Origin: Beijerinckiaceae bacterium
GTDB lineage: Bacteria > Pseudomonadota > Alphaproteobacteria > Rhizobiales > Beijerinckiaceae
Length of the DNA stretch: 55,077 nucleotides
Assembly: GCA_947453205.1 (NCBI GenBank)
Contig: CANGFT010000024.1
Location: 1 to 55,077, forward strand
Direction: 5' to 3'
The notes beneath the pieces are model-generated. The model did not search any database, was not told the origin of the DNA, and saw only the letters and a program-made list of their open reading frames with translations. Positions 9,101 to 17,013 of this stretch are shown piece after piece (within the stretch, counting starts at the first letter, position 1; the number at the start of each line of letters is the position of its first letter). The position numbers and the translations under genes are program-made.

Positions 9101-9375
9101 TGCTCTGATTTGAGGGTCTTGTCGAGGTTATTGCCGACCGGCTTGTTCTCCACATAGCCAAGGATCATGCCGTTCAGGACAGCCTTATAGTCGGGGGCGC
9201 CGCTGGCGGCGGAACGTTTCGGCTCATGCTGGACAAGAACCGCCGCATTCTTCTCGGCGGCCATCGCCTGCAACAGGGTTTCCAGCGCCGCGCGGTCGGA
9301 ATGCTCGGTCTTGTCAGACATGGCGAACTTGCGAAGTTTGGAAATGTAGGCGTCGAAAGGATCAACAGCAGGCAT
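6187..9375 (-). CDS. One-polypeptide restriction-modification enzyme (Type IIG/ISP-like, N6-adenine methyltransferase)
   Basis: 1062 aa from the ATG at 9373-9375 (MPAVDPFDAYISK, GAGG upstream). Upstream codons in the frame look non-coding. Order of parts: N-terminal nuclease-like segment with PD (61-62) and EXK (E76-N77-K78), a helical linker, GVYYTP (346-351), methyltransferase motif I DFACGTG (386-392), motif IV NPPY (503-506), then a long C-terminal part that should contain the target-recognition domain. A single protein would methylate adenine and cut unmodified DNA. No separate methylase, specificity or helicase gene is present. Bases from about 6600 to 8000 are visibly AT-richer than both ends of the gene, so it is a composite. 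Two small paralogous genes flank it. Confidence 0.88.
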   Translation of the reverse strand: MPAVDPFDAYISKLRKFAMSDKTEHSDRAALETLLQAMAAEKNAAVLVQHEPKRSAASGAPDYKAVLNGMILGYVENKPVGNNLDKTLKSEQIAKYRTLSGNIILTDYLHFIWISETGVQRESLCHASDLENRKFRLRPDRVEAVRNLLHGFFSTPPQGLGRASQLAIALATRARLLRDSLFEELTRQQKEHQEGRLLGLYQVFQKQVFQELTLKEFADAFAQMLAYGLFLARLNSDNEPVSLHNAREFVPSSFQLIRELVDFLAELDKKDYAQVRWVVEEILSIVNGLDLLAIHEDLSFRHRKATTRKLRAKDEEEHRLFERDPFIYFYEDFLNHYDKDTRKARGVYYTPPPVVSFIVRAVDDILKDTFAIKQGLADHQRVTVLDFACGTGTFLLEVFQRIFDNIGGANAGHADLIVREHLLKNIYGFEYLIAPYTIAHLKLSQYLRELQLPLKDDERLKVFLTNTLEPIKPQKDLLFPGVTAEGEAAHAIKKQPVLVIVGNPPYAGHSKNKGKWITSQIKKYREGFPDLSKPGQGKWLQDDYVKFIRFAQIKMDGGSFEFSDKKGDPQTIEVASVEQGVIAVITNHSFLDNPTFKGMRKSLLTSFNQIFIVDLHGNTKKSEAAPDGSRDENVFDIEQGVSITLLVKSRGLENKVLHCDLWGNRISKYRATALTAPSDMHWEQVRPSAPDYLFKPQNKILGDKYRMFASVADMFSKSGDPAPGFVTTHDEFAISYSGEESIEKVRTLLLSSSETEARNSFRLCSQSQWNYSRAKAELKNIKLKNHLQAVTYRPFDQRWTIWDRNVAVHKRDRVNHHLRFDNMGLVACRQVKSGATWQHVYITSEPAESTAVSNRTSEICYSFPLYIYACSDTGEISKKENISDEIRGYLDSLYEYHFSPEEIFGYAYACLYSDTYRTRYCEFLRRDFPRIPFPQDRQHFGSLSSLGWALVQAHLLRDLPRKGIAKYAGKGDHAVERVVWGEADQRIHINQTQSFGPVPEPVWRFTIGGYQVLDKYLKSRKGRKLSLDEVKHVGAVADCLAFTIKQMARIDEAWRQAFPDRG

Positions 9376-9469
9376 GGGCGCCTCGGTAAAATGAGGCCGG
9401 ATCGACCGGCGCGAATCACTTGACCTTAGCTTTAATGCGGATGACAAAAAGCGCAAACGAGGTTGCGCC

Positions 9470-9736
9470 ATGAAAGCTGAGACACCCGACCTCTTCGCCA
9501 ACGAGGCCCCGCGCGGGCAGGCCTCCGCCAGCGCCGATCCGCAGGCCGTGCGCGCCCGGCTGCTCGCCATGCTCGGGCAGGCGCGGGCCGCCGAGGGGGC
9601 GTCGCCCTGGAATGAGCGCACCACCCGCCTCTACCGGATCATCTTCCCCCAGATGGCCAACTGGCTCCCCGACGAGGAGGCCGCGCAACTGCGGCGCGAC
9701 TTCGAGCAGGAGCTCTCCCGCCTGAAGGCCGCCTGA
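9470..9736 (+). CDS. Small hypothetical protein, paralogue of the gene at 5849
   Basis: 88 aa from ATG, with GAGG upstream. The start is MKAETPDLFANEAP, followed by QAVRARLLAMLGQARAAEG and then TRLYRIIFPQMANWLPDEEAAQLRRDFEQELSRLKAA. It is the same family as the 87-aa product at 5849 and lies head-to-head with the restriction-modification gene, 94 bp away. No function is known to me. The two copies could be remains of a duplicated insertion site or accessory factors of the enzyme. The start and coding status are well supported by codon use and by the paralogue. Confidence 0.75.
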   Translation: MKAETPDLFANEAPRGQASASADPQAVRARLLAMLGQARAAEGASPWNERTTRLYRIIFPQMANWLPDEEAAQLRRDFEQELSRLKAA

Positions 9737-9826
9737 CGGCCCCCTTCAAGCGCCCCGCCCTCACCAAAACCGCCCTTGCCAATCCCCGCCCTTGCCGCCA
9801 AAAGAGGGGCGACAGGGAGATGAGCG

Positions 9827-11347
9827 ATGACTGAAGAACCCGTGGGCGGGCGCATATTCTTTTCCAACGTCCGGCGCAGCCTTGAGGAGGAGGATGAGAT
9901 CCGCCTCGTGAGCGTGGGCGTCGACATCGGCTCCTCCACCTCCCACCTCGTCTTCTCGCGCCTCGTGCTGGAGCGGCTCGACAATCGCTACATCGTCTCC
10001 CAGCGCGAGATCGTGCATGAGAGCGACGTTCTGCTGACCCCCTACGCCAGCGACACCAGCATCGACGCCACCGCGCTCGGGCGCTTCATCGACCGGCAAT
10101 ATGAGCTTGCGGGCCTCGACCCCGCCGCCATCGACACGGGCGCGCTGATCCTCACGGGCGTCGCGGTGCGGCGCTCCAACGCGCGCGCCATCGGCGATCT
10201 CTTCGCGGCGCAGACCGGCAAATTCGTCTCGGTCTCGGCGGGCGACGGGCTTGAGACCACGCTCGCCGCCTTCGGCTCGGGCGCGGCGGCGCGCTCCATC
10301 CGCGAGAGCCTGCGGGTGATGAACATCGACATCGGCGGCGGCACCTCGAAGATCGCGGTCTGCGAAGCGGGCGAAATCGCCGAGATGACGGCGGTGGATG
10401 TGGGCGCGCGCATCGTCGCCTTCGACACGAATGGAAAAGTCACGCGGCTTGAGGAGGCGGGCCGCCGCTTCGCCGCCGAGGTGGGCCTGCCCATCGAAAT
10501 CGGGGCGACGCCGGATCAGGCGGGGCTGGAGCGCATGGTCGAGCGCATGGCCGAGCGCCTGTTCGAAGCCATCTCGCAGCCAAAGCTCAGCGCGGAGACC
10601 GCCTCGCTCTTGCGCCTCGACCCCCTGCGCAACGCGGCCAAGCCCGATGTCGTGACCTTCTCGGGCGGCGTGTCCGAATATATCTACAACCGCGAGGACG
10701 GCCGCTTCGGCGATCTCGGCCCGCTTCTGGCGCGCGCCATCAAGGCCCGCGTCGACGCCTGGAAGGTGCGCATCGCCCGGCCCGACGAGGGCATCCGCGC
10801 GACGGTGGTGGGCGCCTCGCAATATACGATCCAGGTCAGCGGCAGCACGATCTTCGTCTCGCCACTCGACATCCTGCCCCTGCGCAACGCCCCCGTCATC
10901 ACGCCCGACCTGCCGCTGGAGGACGAGACGCTCGACGTCGCCGCCATCGCGCAGGCCGTGCGCACGGCGTTGCGGCGGCTCGATCTGCATGAGGGCGAGC
11001 AGGCCGTGGCGCTGTGCTACCGCTGGGGCGGCTCGGCCACCTTCCGCAGGCTCGATGATTTCTGCAAGGGCGTCGCCGAGGGGCTCTCGGTCCATCTCGC
11101 CAAGGGCCATCCGCTGATCCTCGTGGGGGATGGCGACATCGGCGGGCTCGTGGGCATCCACGCCCTCGAGGAGGCGAAGCTGTCCAACCCCATCGTCTCC
11201 ATCGACGGCATCGTGCTGAAGGAGTTCGACTTCATCGACATCGGCGCGATGCTGGAGACCTCGGGCGCCGTGCCCGTGGTCATCAAGTCGCTGGTCTTCC
11301 CCACGAGTTCGGCGCTGGGCAAGGTGGAGACGGCGGGCAAGGGCTGA
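9827..11347 (+). CDS. EutA-like ATPase, second copy (no His tail)
   Basis: 506 aa, the same family as the product at 1714-3462. Shared motifs are LVSVGVDIGSSTSHLVFSR, MNIDIGGGTSKIAV, VTFSGGVSEYIYNRED, RATVVGASQYTIQVSG and the C-terminal KEFDFIDIGAMLETSGAVPVVIKSLVF. This copy lacks both His-rich ends. The ATG at 9827 follows GGGAGATGAG. The next gene, a prolyl aminopeptidase, starts 2 bp after its stop and is probably co-transcribed. EutA reactivates cobalamin-dependent ethanolamine ammonia-lyase, and no such enzyme is in this window. It may serve another B12 enzyme, or have moved to a new role together with the cupin locus 5 kb away. Confidence 0.85.
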   Translation: MTEEPVGGRIFFSNVRRSLEEEDEIRLVSVGVDIGSSTSHLVFSRLVLERLDNRYIVSQREIVHESDVLLTPYASDTSIDATALGRFIDRQYELAGLDPAAIDTGALILTGVAVRRSNARAIGDLFAAQTGKFVSVSAGDGLETTLAAFGSGAAARSIRESLRVMNIDIGGGTSKIAVCEAGEIAEMTAVDVGARIVAFDTNGKVTRLEEAGRRFAAEVGLPIEIGATPDQAGLERMVERMAERLFEAISQPKLSAETASLLRLDPLRNAAKPDVVTFSGGVSEYIYNREDGRFGDLGPLLARAIKARVDAWKVRIARPDEGIRATVVGASQYTIQVSGSTIFVSPLDILPLRNAPVITPDLPLEDETLDVAAIAQAVRTALRRLDLHEGEQAVALCYRWGGSATFRRLDDFCKGVAEGLSVHLAKGHPLILVGDGDIGGLVGIHALEEAKLSNPIVSIDGIVLKEFDFIDIGAMLETSGAVPVVIKSLVFPTSSALGKVETAGKG

Positions 11348-11348
11348 C

Positions 11349-12284
11349 ATGCTCCATCCACCGATCAGCCCGCGCGAGAGCGGCTTTCTCGACGTCGGGA
11401 CGGGCCACAGCATCTATTGGGAGACCTGCGGCAGCCCTCAGGGCAAGCCCGCGCTCTTTCTCCACGGGGGGCCGGGCGGCGGCTGCTTCGCCGACCATCG
11501 GCGCCTCTTCGATCCCGCGCGCTACAATATCGTGCTCTTCGACCAGCGGGGCTGCGGGCGCTCGCGCTTTGCGGAGCGCTGCGCGGCCAACACCACGCAA
11601 GACCTTGTGGAGGACATCGAGCGCCTGCGCCTGATGCTGGGGATCGAGCGCTGGGGCCTGGTGCTCGGGGGGTCCTGGGGCGCCACGCTCGCCCTGCGCT
11701 ACGCCCAACTGCACCGCATGCGGCTGGAGGCGCTGGTGCTGCGCGGGGTCTTCAGCGGGCGCAGGAGCGAGGTCGACTGGCTCTACCGCTTCGGCGCCTC
11801 GCAGCTTTTCCCCGAACGCTGGCGACAGTTTCAGGGGGCCGTCGCGCCCGGGCGCTGCGATGATCTGCTCCATGCCTATCACGACCTGCTGATGAACGCG
11901 GACCCTGCGGACCGCATCGCCGCCGCCCGCGCCTGGTGCGCCTGGGAGGGCTCGCTGCTGACGCTCGCGCCGCGCCGGGGAGCGGGTTCGTCGAGCGAGG
12001 ACCATGTGATGGCGCTGGCGCAGCTCGAGACCCATTATTTCGTCAACGACTGCTTCATGCCCGAGGGCGAAATCCTGCGGCAGGCCAATGTGCTGGACGG
12101 CCTGCCCGGCGTGATCGTGCAGGGCCGCTACGATGTGGTGACGCCGCCCACCACCGCCTATGAGCTGCACCGGGCATGGCCGGGCTCGCAGCTCGAGATC
12201 GTGGACGACGCAGGCCACGCGACCATGGAGCCGGGCACCCTGCGCAAGCTCATGGAGGCGACGGACAGGTTTGCGGCGGGGTGA
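11349..12284 (+). CDS. pip: Prolyl aminopeptidase (proline iminopeptidase), peptidase family S33
   Basis: 311 aa alpha/beta hydrolase that removes N-terminal proline from peptides in the cytoplasm. Visible are the oxyanion motif HGGPGGG (39-45), FDQRGCGRS (64-72), the nucleophile elbow GGSWGAT with S109, and late acid and base candidates D262 (GRYDVVTP) and H290 (DDAGHATMEP). The length and the HGGPGGG motif match the family well. It starts 2 bp after the EutA-like gene, so the two share a transcript. A functional link between them is not obvious. Confidence 0.92.
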   Translation: MLHPPISPRESGFLDVGTGHSIYWETCGSPQGKPALFLHGGPGGGCFADHRRLFDPARYNIVLFDQRGCGRSRFAERCAANTTQDLVEDIERLRLMLGIERWGLVLGGSWGATLALRYAQLHRMRLEALVLRGVFSGRRSEVDWLYRFGASQLFPERWRQFQGAVAPGRCDDLLHAYHDLLMNADPADRIAAARAWCAWEGSLLTLAPRRGAGSSSEDHVMALAQLETHYFVNDCFMPEGEILRQANVLDGLPGVIVQGRYDVVTPPTTAYELHRAWPGSQLEIVDDAGHATMEPGTLRKLMEATDRFAAG

Positions 12285-12287
12285 GGC

Positions 12288-12578
12288 TCAGGCGACCCTC
12301 GGCGTGAGACGCGTGACCACCATGTCTGCCGACCGCATGCGCGCCTGCGCCAGATCATAGGCGGTCTGGATGGCGAGCCAGTTCTCGGCTGTGCCTCCTA
12401 CGCCCTTTTCAAGACGCAGGGCCATATCCGGGGAAATGCCGCTCTTGCCCTTGAGGATGTTGTAGAGCTGCTGGCGCGTGACCCCGAGACCCACTGCGGC
12501 GGCGGACACGGGAAGGCCAAGGGCTTCAAGATCGTCGCGCAGGCCCAGACCGGGATGGGGAGGGTTCTTCATCGTCAT
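12288..12578 (-). CDS. higA: HigA-type XRE regulator, orphan antitoxin
   Basis: About 96 aa from the ATG at 12578 (MTMKNPPHPGLGLRDDL). Starts at 12593 or 12572 are also possible, and none has a strong ribosome site. NPPHPG near the N-terminus and the helix-turn-helix AAVGLGVTRQQLYNILKGKSGISPDMALRLEKGVGGTAENWL are typical of HigA antitoxins. In HigBA systems the toxin gene higB comes first. Here only 22 bp separate it from the MFS gene upstream, so no toxin is present. It may be a remnant or a free-standing repressor. It may be co-transcribed with the MFS gene. Confidence 0.82.
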   Translation of the reverse strand: MTMKNPPHPGLGLRDDLEALGLPVSAAAVGLGVTRQQLYNILKGKSGISPDMALRLEKGVGGTAENWLAIQTAYDLAQARMRSADMVVTRLTPRVA

Positions 12579-12651
12579 GGGTTGCGATTTCATAAGCAGG
12601 CGGGTCCATCCGCCTTCTAAACTCACCACCCCTTAAAAGCAATGTTTAAGT

Positions 12652-13884
12652 CTATTTCCCTACGATCTGGTCGCGCTCACGCAACTGGGGAAACATCACA
12701 GCCCACAGGGTCGCGAAGCCCACGGTCGCGGCGCCGCCGAAGATGATGGCGGGCACGGTTCCCCACCAGGCGGCGGTGACGCCGGATTCGAATTCGCCGA
12801 GATCGGAGGAGCCGCTGACGAAGATCGAATTGACCGCCGCCACACGCCCGCGCATGTCGTCAGGCGTTTCGGACTGGACCATGGTGTGGCGGATGACCAC
12901 GCTGATCTGGTCCGCCGCTCCGCTCGAGGCCAGCATGAGCATGGAGACGATCAGGCTGCCAGAGAGGCCGAAGCCGATGATGGAGAGGCCATAGATCGCG
13001 ACCGCGATCAGCATCTTCTTGCCGGCCTTTCCCCTGATCGGGGAATGGGCGAGATAGGCGCCCATGGCGATGGCGCCGAGCGCCGGGGCGGAGCGCAGCA
13101 GGCCAAGGCCCCAGGCGTCCACCTGCAGAATGTCCTTGGCCACCACCGGCAGAAGGGCCGTGGCGCCGCCGAAGAGCACGGCGACAAGATCGAGCGAGAT
13201 GGCGCCGAGGATCACCTGCCGCGAGCGGATGAACTGCAGGCCGACGCTCAGCGTCTCCCAGGTGATCGGCCCGCGCCCGCCCTGCGGGCGATCCGAAACC
13301 GACACCATGGCCACGCAAAGGCTGGCTGCGCCGAAGAAGACGCAGGCGACCATGAATGGCGCGACGGGCCCCAAGAGATACAGCAGCCCGCCCACGGCCG
13401 GGCCGATGATGCGCGAGGTGGACCAGGCCGAGGAATACCAGGTCACCGCATTGGGGAAATGCTCCTTGGGCACGACATTGGCGGTCAGGGCCTGCGCCGC
13501 CGGATTGGCGAAGGCGCGCCCCGAACCCACCGCAACGATGCAGGCGTAGATCAGCCGCACGTCAGAAGAGCCCGAGATCACCAGCGCCAGCAGGCCGAGC
13601 GCCCCCATGGTGCAGACGGCGAAGGAGCCGGCCACGATCTTGCGGCGGTTATGGGTGTCGGCCACATGGCCCGCAAAGAGCGCCAGAATGGCGGCGGGCA
13701 GAAAGGAGGCGAGGCCTGATATGCCCAGCAGCAGGGCGCTGCTGGTGACCGAATAGATGTACCAGCCCACCGCCACCGTCTGCATGGACAGGGCGATGCC
13801 GAACAGCAGCCGCGCAGTGCAATGAAAGCGGAAGTCGCGATGGGTGAAGGCGGCGTAACCTGAATTCTCTTTTCCACCCGTCAC
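12652..13884 (-). CDS. MFS transporter (MFS_3, EntS-like)
   Basis: 410 aa with about 12 hydrophobic segments and the intracellular loop GHVADTHNRRKIV of the major facilitator superfamily. The pattern (FTHRDFRFHCTARLLFGIALSMQTVAVGWYIYSVT at the start, MRGRVAAVNSIFVSGSSDLGEFESG late) fits the MFS_3 group that includes the enterobactin exporter EntS. The start is GTG at 13882-13884 behind GGGGG. It is upstream of the HigA-like gene on the same strand. The substrate cannot be inferred. Confidence 0.88.
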   Translation of the reverse strand: MTGGKENSGYAAFTHRDFRFHCTARLLFGIALSMQTVAVGWYIYSVTSSALLLGISGLASFLPAAILALFAGHVADTHNRRKIVAGSFAVCTMGALGLLALVISGSSDVRLIYACIVAVGSGRAFANPAAQALTANVVPKEHFPNAVTWYSSAWSTSRIIGPAVGGLLYLLGPVAPFMVACVFFGAASLCVAMVSVSDRPQGGRGPITWETLSVGLQFIRSRQVILGAISLDLVAVLFGGATALLPVVAKDILQVDAWGLGLLRSAPALGAIAMGAYLAHSPIRGKAGKKMLIAVAIYGLSIIGFGLSGSLIVSMLMLASSGAADQISVVIRHTMVQSETPDDMRGRVAAVNSIFVSGSSDLGEFESGVTAAWWGTVPAIIFGGAATVGFATLWAVMFPQLRERDQIVGK

Positions 13885-13907
13885 AGCCGCACCCCCCGAA
13901 GCTCAAA

Positions 13908-13934
13908 AGAAAAGGGGCGGAAAACCCGCCCCTT
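13908..13934 (-). terminator. Terminator of the NitT/TauT-type ABC operon
   Basis: Nine-bp stem AAGGGGCGG / CCGCCCCTT (13912-13920 and 13926-13934) with a 5-nt loop. Read leftward it is followed by a T-rich tail, and it lies 27 bp after the permease stop. Confidence 0.85.
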
Positions 13935-13960
13935 CGCAAGCCCTGACCATGTCTAGCCCA

Positions 13961-14785
13961 TCACCGCGAAGATTTCCACGGCACGATGATGCGCTCAAGC
14001 TCGTTGAGGAGCAGCGTGAAGACGAGGCCCAGCACCGCGATGCTGATGAGGCCCACATACATCGTCTCGACCGAGAGAATCTCCCAGGCGTTCCAGATCA
14101 TGTAGCCAAGGCCGCTCTTGGCGCCGACCATCTCGGCGATGGCGATCAGCACCAGGCCGAGGCCGACGCCGAGCTTGATGCCCGTCATGATGAGGGGCAG
14201 GGCGCCCGGCAGAGCCACCGTGCGGAACACCTGCCAGCGGCCCGCGCCGAAGTTGCGGCCGACGTCGAAGTAGATCTTGTTGATCTCGAGCACGCCCGCC
14301 ATGGCGTTGATGAGGATCGGGTAGAACACGCCCGTCGCCACCATGACGATCTTGGAGGCCTCGCCGAGGCCGAAGATCAGCAGGATCAGCGGCAGGATGG
14401 CGCTCTTGGGGATCGGGTAGGTCGCCATGATGACCGGCTCCACGATCACCCGCAGCGTCCGGTACATGCCCATGGCGACGCCGAGGATGAGCGCGGGGAC
14501 GCCGCCAAACAGAATGCCCCACCACAGGCGCTGCAGGCTCGCCCAGACATGCTTCTCCAACTGGCCGTTCTGGATCAGGTTGTACATGACCTGAAAGACT
14601 TTGGAGGGCGCGGGGAAGAAGCGCACGTCGATGAAGCCGGCGCGGGCGCAAAGCTCCCACACCAGCAAGAGCGCGACGGGCGATACGATGTTCATGGCGC
14701 GTTCGACCGACTCGCGGCTCCATGAGCGGCGGCGCGGCGCGAAGCTGCGGGTCTTCAGATTGGCGTCCTGGGCGGCGTTGGTCAT
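13961..14785 (-). CDS. ABC transporter permease, SsuC/TauC/NrtB type
   Basis: 274 aa inner-membrane subunit with about six hydrophobic segments and the BPD_transp_1 loop GAGRWQVFRTVALPGALPLIMTGIKLG, which contacts the ATPase. The family carries nitrate, taurine, aliphatic sulfonates or thiamine precursors. Its ATG overlaps the stop of the ATPase gene by 4 bp (ATGA). No periplasmic binding-protein gene is adjacent, so the substrate is open. Confidence 0.92.
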   Translation of the reverse strand: MTNAAQDANLKTRSFAPRRRSWSRESVERAMNIVSPVALLLVWELCARAGFIDVRFFPAPSKVFQVMYNLIQNGQLEKHVWASLQRLWWGILFGGVPALILGVAMGMYRTLRVIVEPVIMATYPIPKSAILPLILLIFGLGEASKIVMVATGVFYPILINAMAGVLEINKIYFDVGRNFGAGRWQVFRTVALPGALPLIMTGIKLGVGLGLVLIAIAEMVGAKSGLGYMIWNAWEILSVETMYVGLISIAVLGLVFTLLLNELERIIVPWKSSR

Positions 14786-15618
14786 GAGCCCCTCCCCTCA
14801 TCCTGAGCGCGGGCGCGCTGCACTTCTTCGCGCAGGTGGCCCCAGATGTTGTAAACGAGTTCGCCATATTCGGGACGCGCGCGCAGCTCCAGAACGCTGC
14901 GGGGGCGCTCGAAAGGCACGTCCACCATGACCTTGCTGCGGCCCGGATGGGCGGTCATGATCATGATGCGGTCGCCCAGCGTGACGGCTTCATCGACCGA
15001 ATGGGTGATGAACATGACGGTCTTGCGGGTCTCTTCCCAGATGCGCAGCAGCTCTTCCTGCAACAGCACCTTGTTCTGCTCGTCGAGCGCCGAGAAGGGC
15101 TCGTCCATCAGCAGGATGTCCGGATCATTGGCGAAGGCGCGGGCGATGGAGACGCGCTGGCGCATGCCGCCGGACAGCTGATGGGGATAGTAGTCGTGGA
15201 AGCGCGAAAGGCCGGTGCGGGAGAGATAGTGGCCCACCACATTCTTGATCTCGCCCTTGGACAGGCCGCGCATGGTCAGGCCATAGGCTGCGTTCTCCCA
15301 GACGGTCATCCAGGGGAAGAGCGAGTCGCCCTGGAACACCATGGAGTTGCCCGGACGATTGGCGGCCGGCGATGCGATCTCCAGCGAGCCCGAGGAATGT
15401 TCCTCGAGGCCGGCCAGGATGCGCAGCAAGGTGGTCTTGCCGCAGCCGGAGGGGCCGACGATCATGAAGAAGCAGCCGACGGGAATGTCGAGATTGATGT
15501 CGTCCAGCGCGACGAAGGGGCCGGTCTTCGTCTGGAAAACTTTCGATAGCTGGCGGATCCGGATCTTGGTGTCCTGATTCGCCGCAGCCGCGCCTTCCGT
15601 CAACGTGGTCGTGGTCAT
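14782..15618 (-). CDS. ABC transporter ATP-binding protein, SsuB/TauB/NrtD type
   Basis: 278 aa. Walker A GPSGCGKT (55-62), Q96, signature LSGGM (148-152), Walker B ILLMDEP (168-174) and ITHSVDEA are present. VFQGDSLFPWMTVWENAAYGL is typical of the nitrate/sulfonate/taurine group. It is the first gene of a two-gene leftward operon with the permease and ends at a clear terminator. The missing binding protein must be encoded elsewhere, or the system is incomplete. Confidence 0.93.
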   Translation of the reverse strand: MTTTTLTEGAAAANQDTKIRIRQLSKVFQTKTGPFVALDDINLDIPVGCFFMIVGPSGCGKTTLLRILAGLEEHSSGSLEIASPAANRPGNSMVFQGDSLFPWMTVWENAAYGLTMRGLSKGEIKNVVGHYLSRTGLSRFHDYYPHQLSGGMRQRVSIARAFANDPDILLMDEPFSALDEQNKVLLQEELLRIWEETRKTVMFITHSVDEAVTLGDRIMIMTAHPGRSKVMVDVPFERPRSVLELRARPEYGELVYNIWGHLREEVQRARAQDEGRGS

Positions 15619-16035
15619 GAAGTGATACCTTGCTGCGCCGGACCCCCGGCCCGTGCGAGTGAAACGCCATAGAGCCGCGCAAACCCTGCCGCAAGACGTT
15701 CAAGCGCGAAAGGCTCATGCGCGGCCAGGGCCATCGCAGGCTGTTTGTCCCCAAAGGCGGACCCGACTGGCGGCACGCTCAACTCCCTGCCATCACGAAG
15801 TCGACGAAGGCACGTTTGACCGTGCCGGAACGCGGCGTGATGTCGCTCGATTATTCTTGCGAAATACGGAGCGGACGCCCCGAAGGGGGGCGCGCGAGGC
15901 CTCTTTCGCGGAGGTTGAGAGGTAACCAGAAAGGCCACATGCGTCAACGGCTTTTCTGGCGACGGGGATGCGGCGAAGCGCCGTCCCGCACATCTTTGAG
16001 GCCCGGAAATGGCCGATCAAGCCTTTGTGAACGCC
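15619..16035. other. Intergenic region, no gene supported
   Basis: These 417 bp lie between the 3' end of hslO and the start of the ABC ATPase, both read leftward. The region should hold the promoter of the ABC pair. Short open frames exist on both strands but have no family character or ribosome site. I see no RNA gene or repeat here. Confidence 0.6.
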
Positions 16036-17013
16036 TCAGGCGCCAGCTTCGAATTCAAGCGGATCATAGGCGCGATGGGTGGAGCAGAATTCGCAGGTGA
16101 CGCCGATGCGGCCATCGTCGCCGATCATGTCCCGCCGCTCCTGCGCCGTGAACTGACGCAGCATGTCGCGGATGCGCAGATCGGAGCAGCGGCAGGCCTC
16201 CTTGATGAGGCGCGGCTCGAACACCTTCACGCCCCGCTCATGGAAGAGACGATAGAGCAGGCGCTCGCTCGACAGCAGGGGATCGACGAGTTCGTGGTCC
16301 TCGACCGTGGCCGCAAGCGACTTCGCCTCCATCCAGGCGTCATCCTCGGGGGTCTCGTCGATCTGCGTTCCCTCCGGCGCGTCGCCGGGCGGCAGATCAG
16401 GCTGGCGCCGGCCGGGCGAAGCCTCCGGCAGGAACTGCGCCATAAGCCCCCCCGCCCGCCAGGTCGAGCCGCCGCCTGTGACGCTTTCGGCGACCGCGAG
16501 GCGCACCAAGGTAGGGATCTGTTCGGACTGGCGGAAATATTCATGGGCCGCCTCTTCAAGGCCCTGCCCCGTCAAGGCCACCACCCCCTGATAGCGCGAG
16601 AGGTCGCCGCCCTGCTCGATGGTGAAGGCGAGATGTCCCGAGCCCAGAAGCTCGGCCGGGCTCAAGCCGCCCCGCGCCTGATCGAGCCGCTCGGCGTCGA
16701 ACCGCGCGAAGGCGCGCAGGCGATCCGGGGCGTCGAAATCGACCACGAGCATGTCGACGGGGCCATCGCCCCGGGTCTGCAGCTGGAAGCGGCCCTCCAT
16801 CTTGAGCGCCGAGCCCAGCAGCACCGTCAGCGCCGCCGCCTCCCCGAGCAGCCGGGCGACCGGCGCGGGATAGCCATGGCGGGTGAGGATGGCGTCGACC
16901 GAGGGGCCAAGGCGCACCACGCGGCCGCGCACATCCAGCGGCTCGACCGCAAAGGGCAGCGCCACATCGTCCAGTCCGGAATCGGACACGGGACGCGAGG
17001 TCTGCGCCATCAT
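16036..17013 (-). CDS. hslO: Hsp33 redox-regulated chaperone
   Basis: 325 aa. Hsp33 is a cytoplasmic holdase switched on by oxidation of a zinc-bound four-cysteine centre. The C-terminus shows that centre as CRCS (CXC) and CEFC (CXXC) with [24 protein letters not shown] between them. The N-terminal part ([22 protein letters not shown], then [29 protein letters not shown]) is the core domain. The ATG at 17013 overlaps the argF stop (ATGATG/TGA), so it is translationally coupled to argF. The pairing argD-argF-hslO is common in alphaproteobacteria. Confidence 0.95.
   Translation of the reverse strand: MMAQTSRPVSDSGLDDVALPFAVEPLDVRGRVVRLGPSVDAILTRHGYPAPVARLLGEAAALTVLLGSALKMEGRFQLQTRGDGPVDMLVVDFDAPDRLRAFARFDAERLDQARGGLSPAELLGSGHLAFTIEQGGDLSRYQGVVALTGQGLEEAAHEYFRQSEQIPTLVRLAVAESVTGGGSTWRAGGLMAQFLPEASPGRRQPDLPPGDAPEGTQIDETPEDDAWMEAKSLAATVEDHELVDPLLSSERLLYRLFHERGVKVFEPRLIKEACRCSDLRIRDMLRQFTAQERRDMIGDDGRIGVTCEFCSTHRAYDPLEFEAGA

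Noticed and set aside
15828-15850. Further GGAAC sites (for example near 15828, 35061, 52549 and 53671) as EcfG promoters
   Set aside because: No GTT element at the required 16-17 bp distance.
15615-15947. 110-codon open frame upstream of the NitT/TauT-type ATPase
   Set aside because: It overlaps the ATPase start, has no ribosome site and shows no family features.
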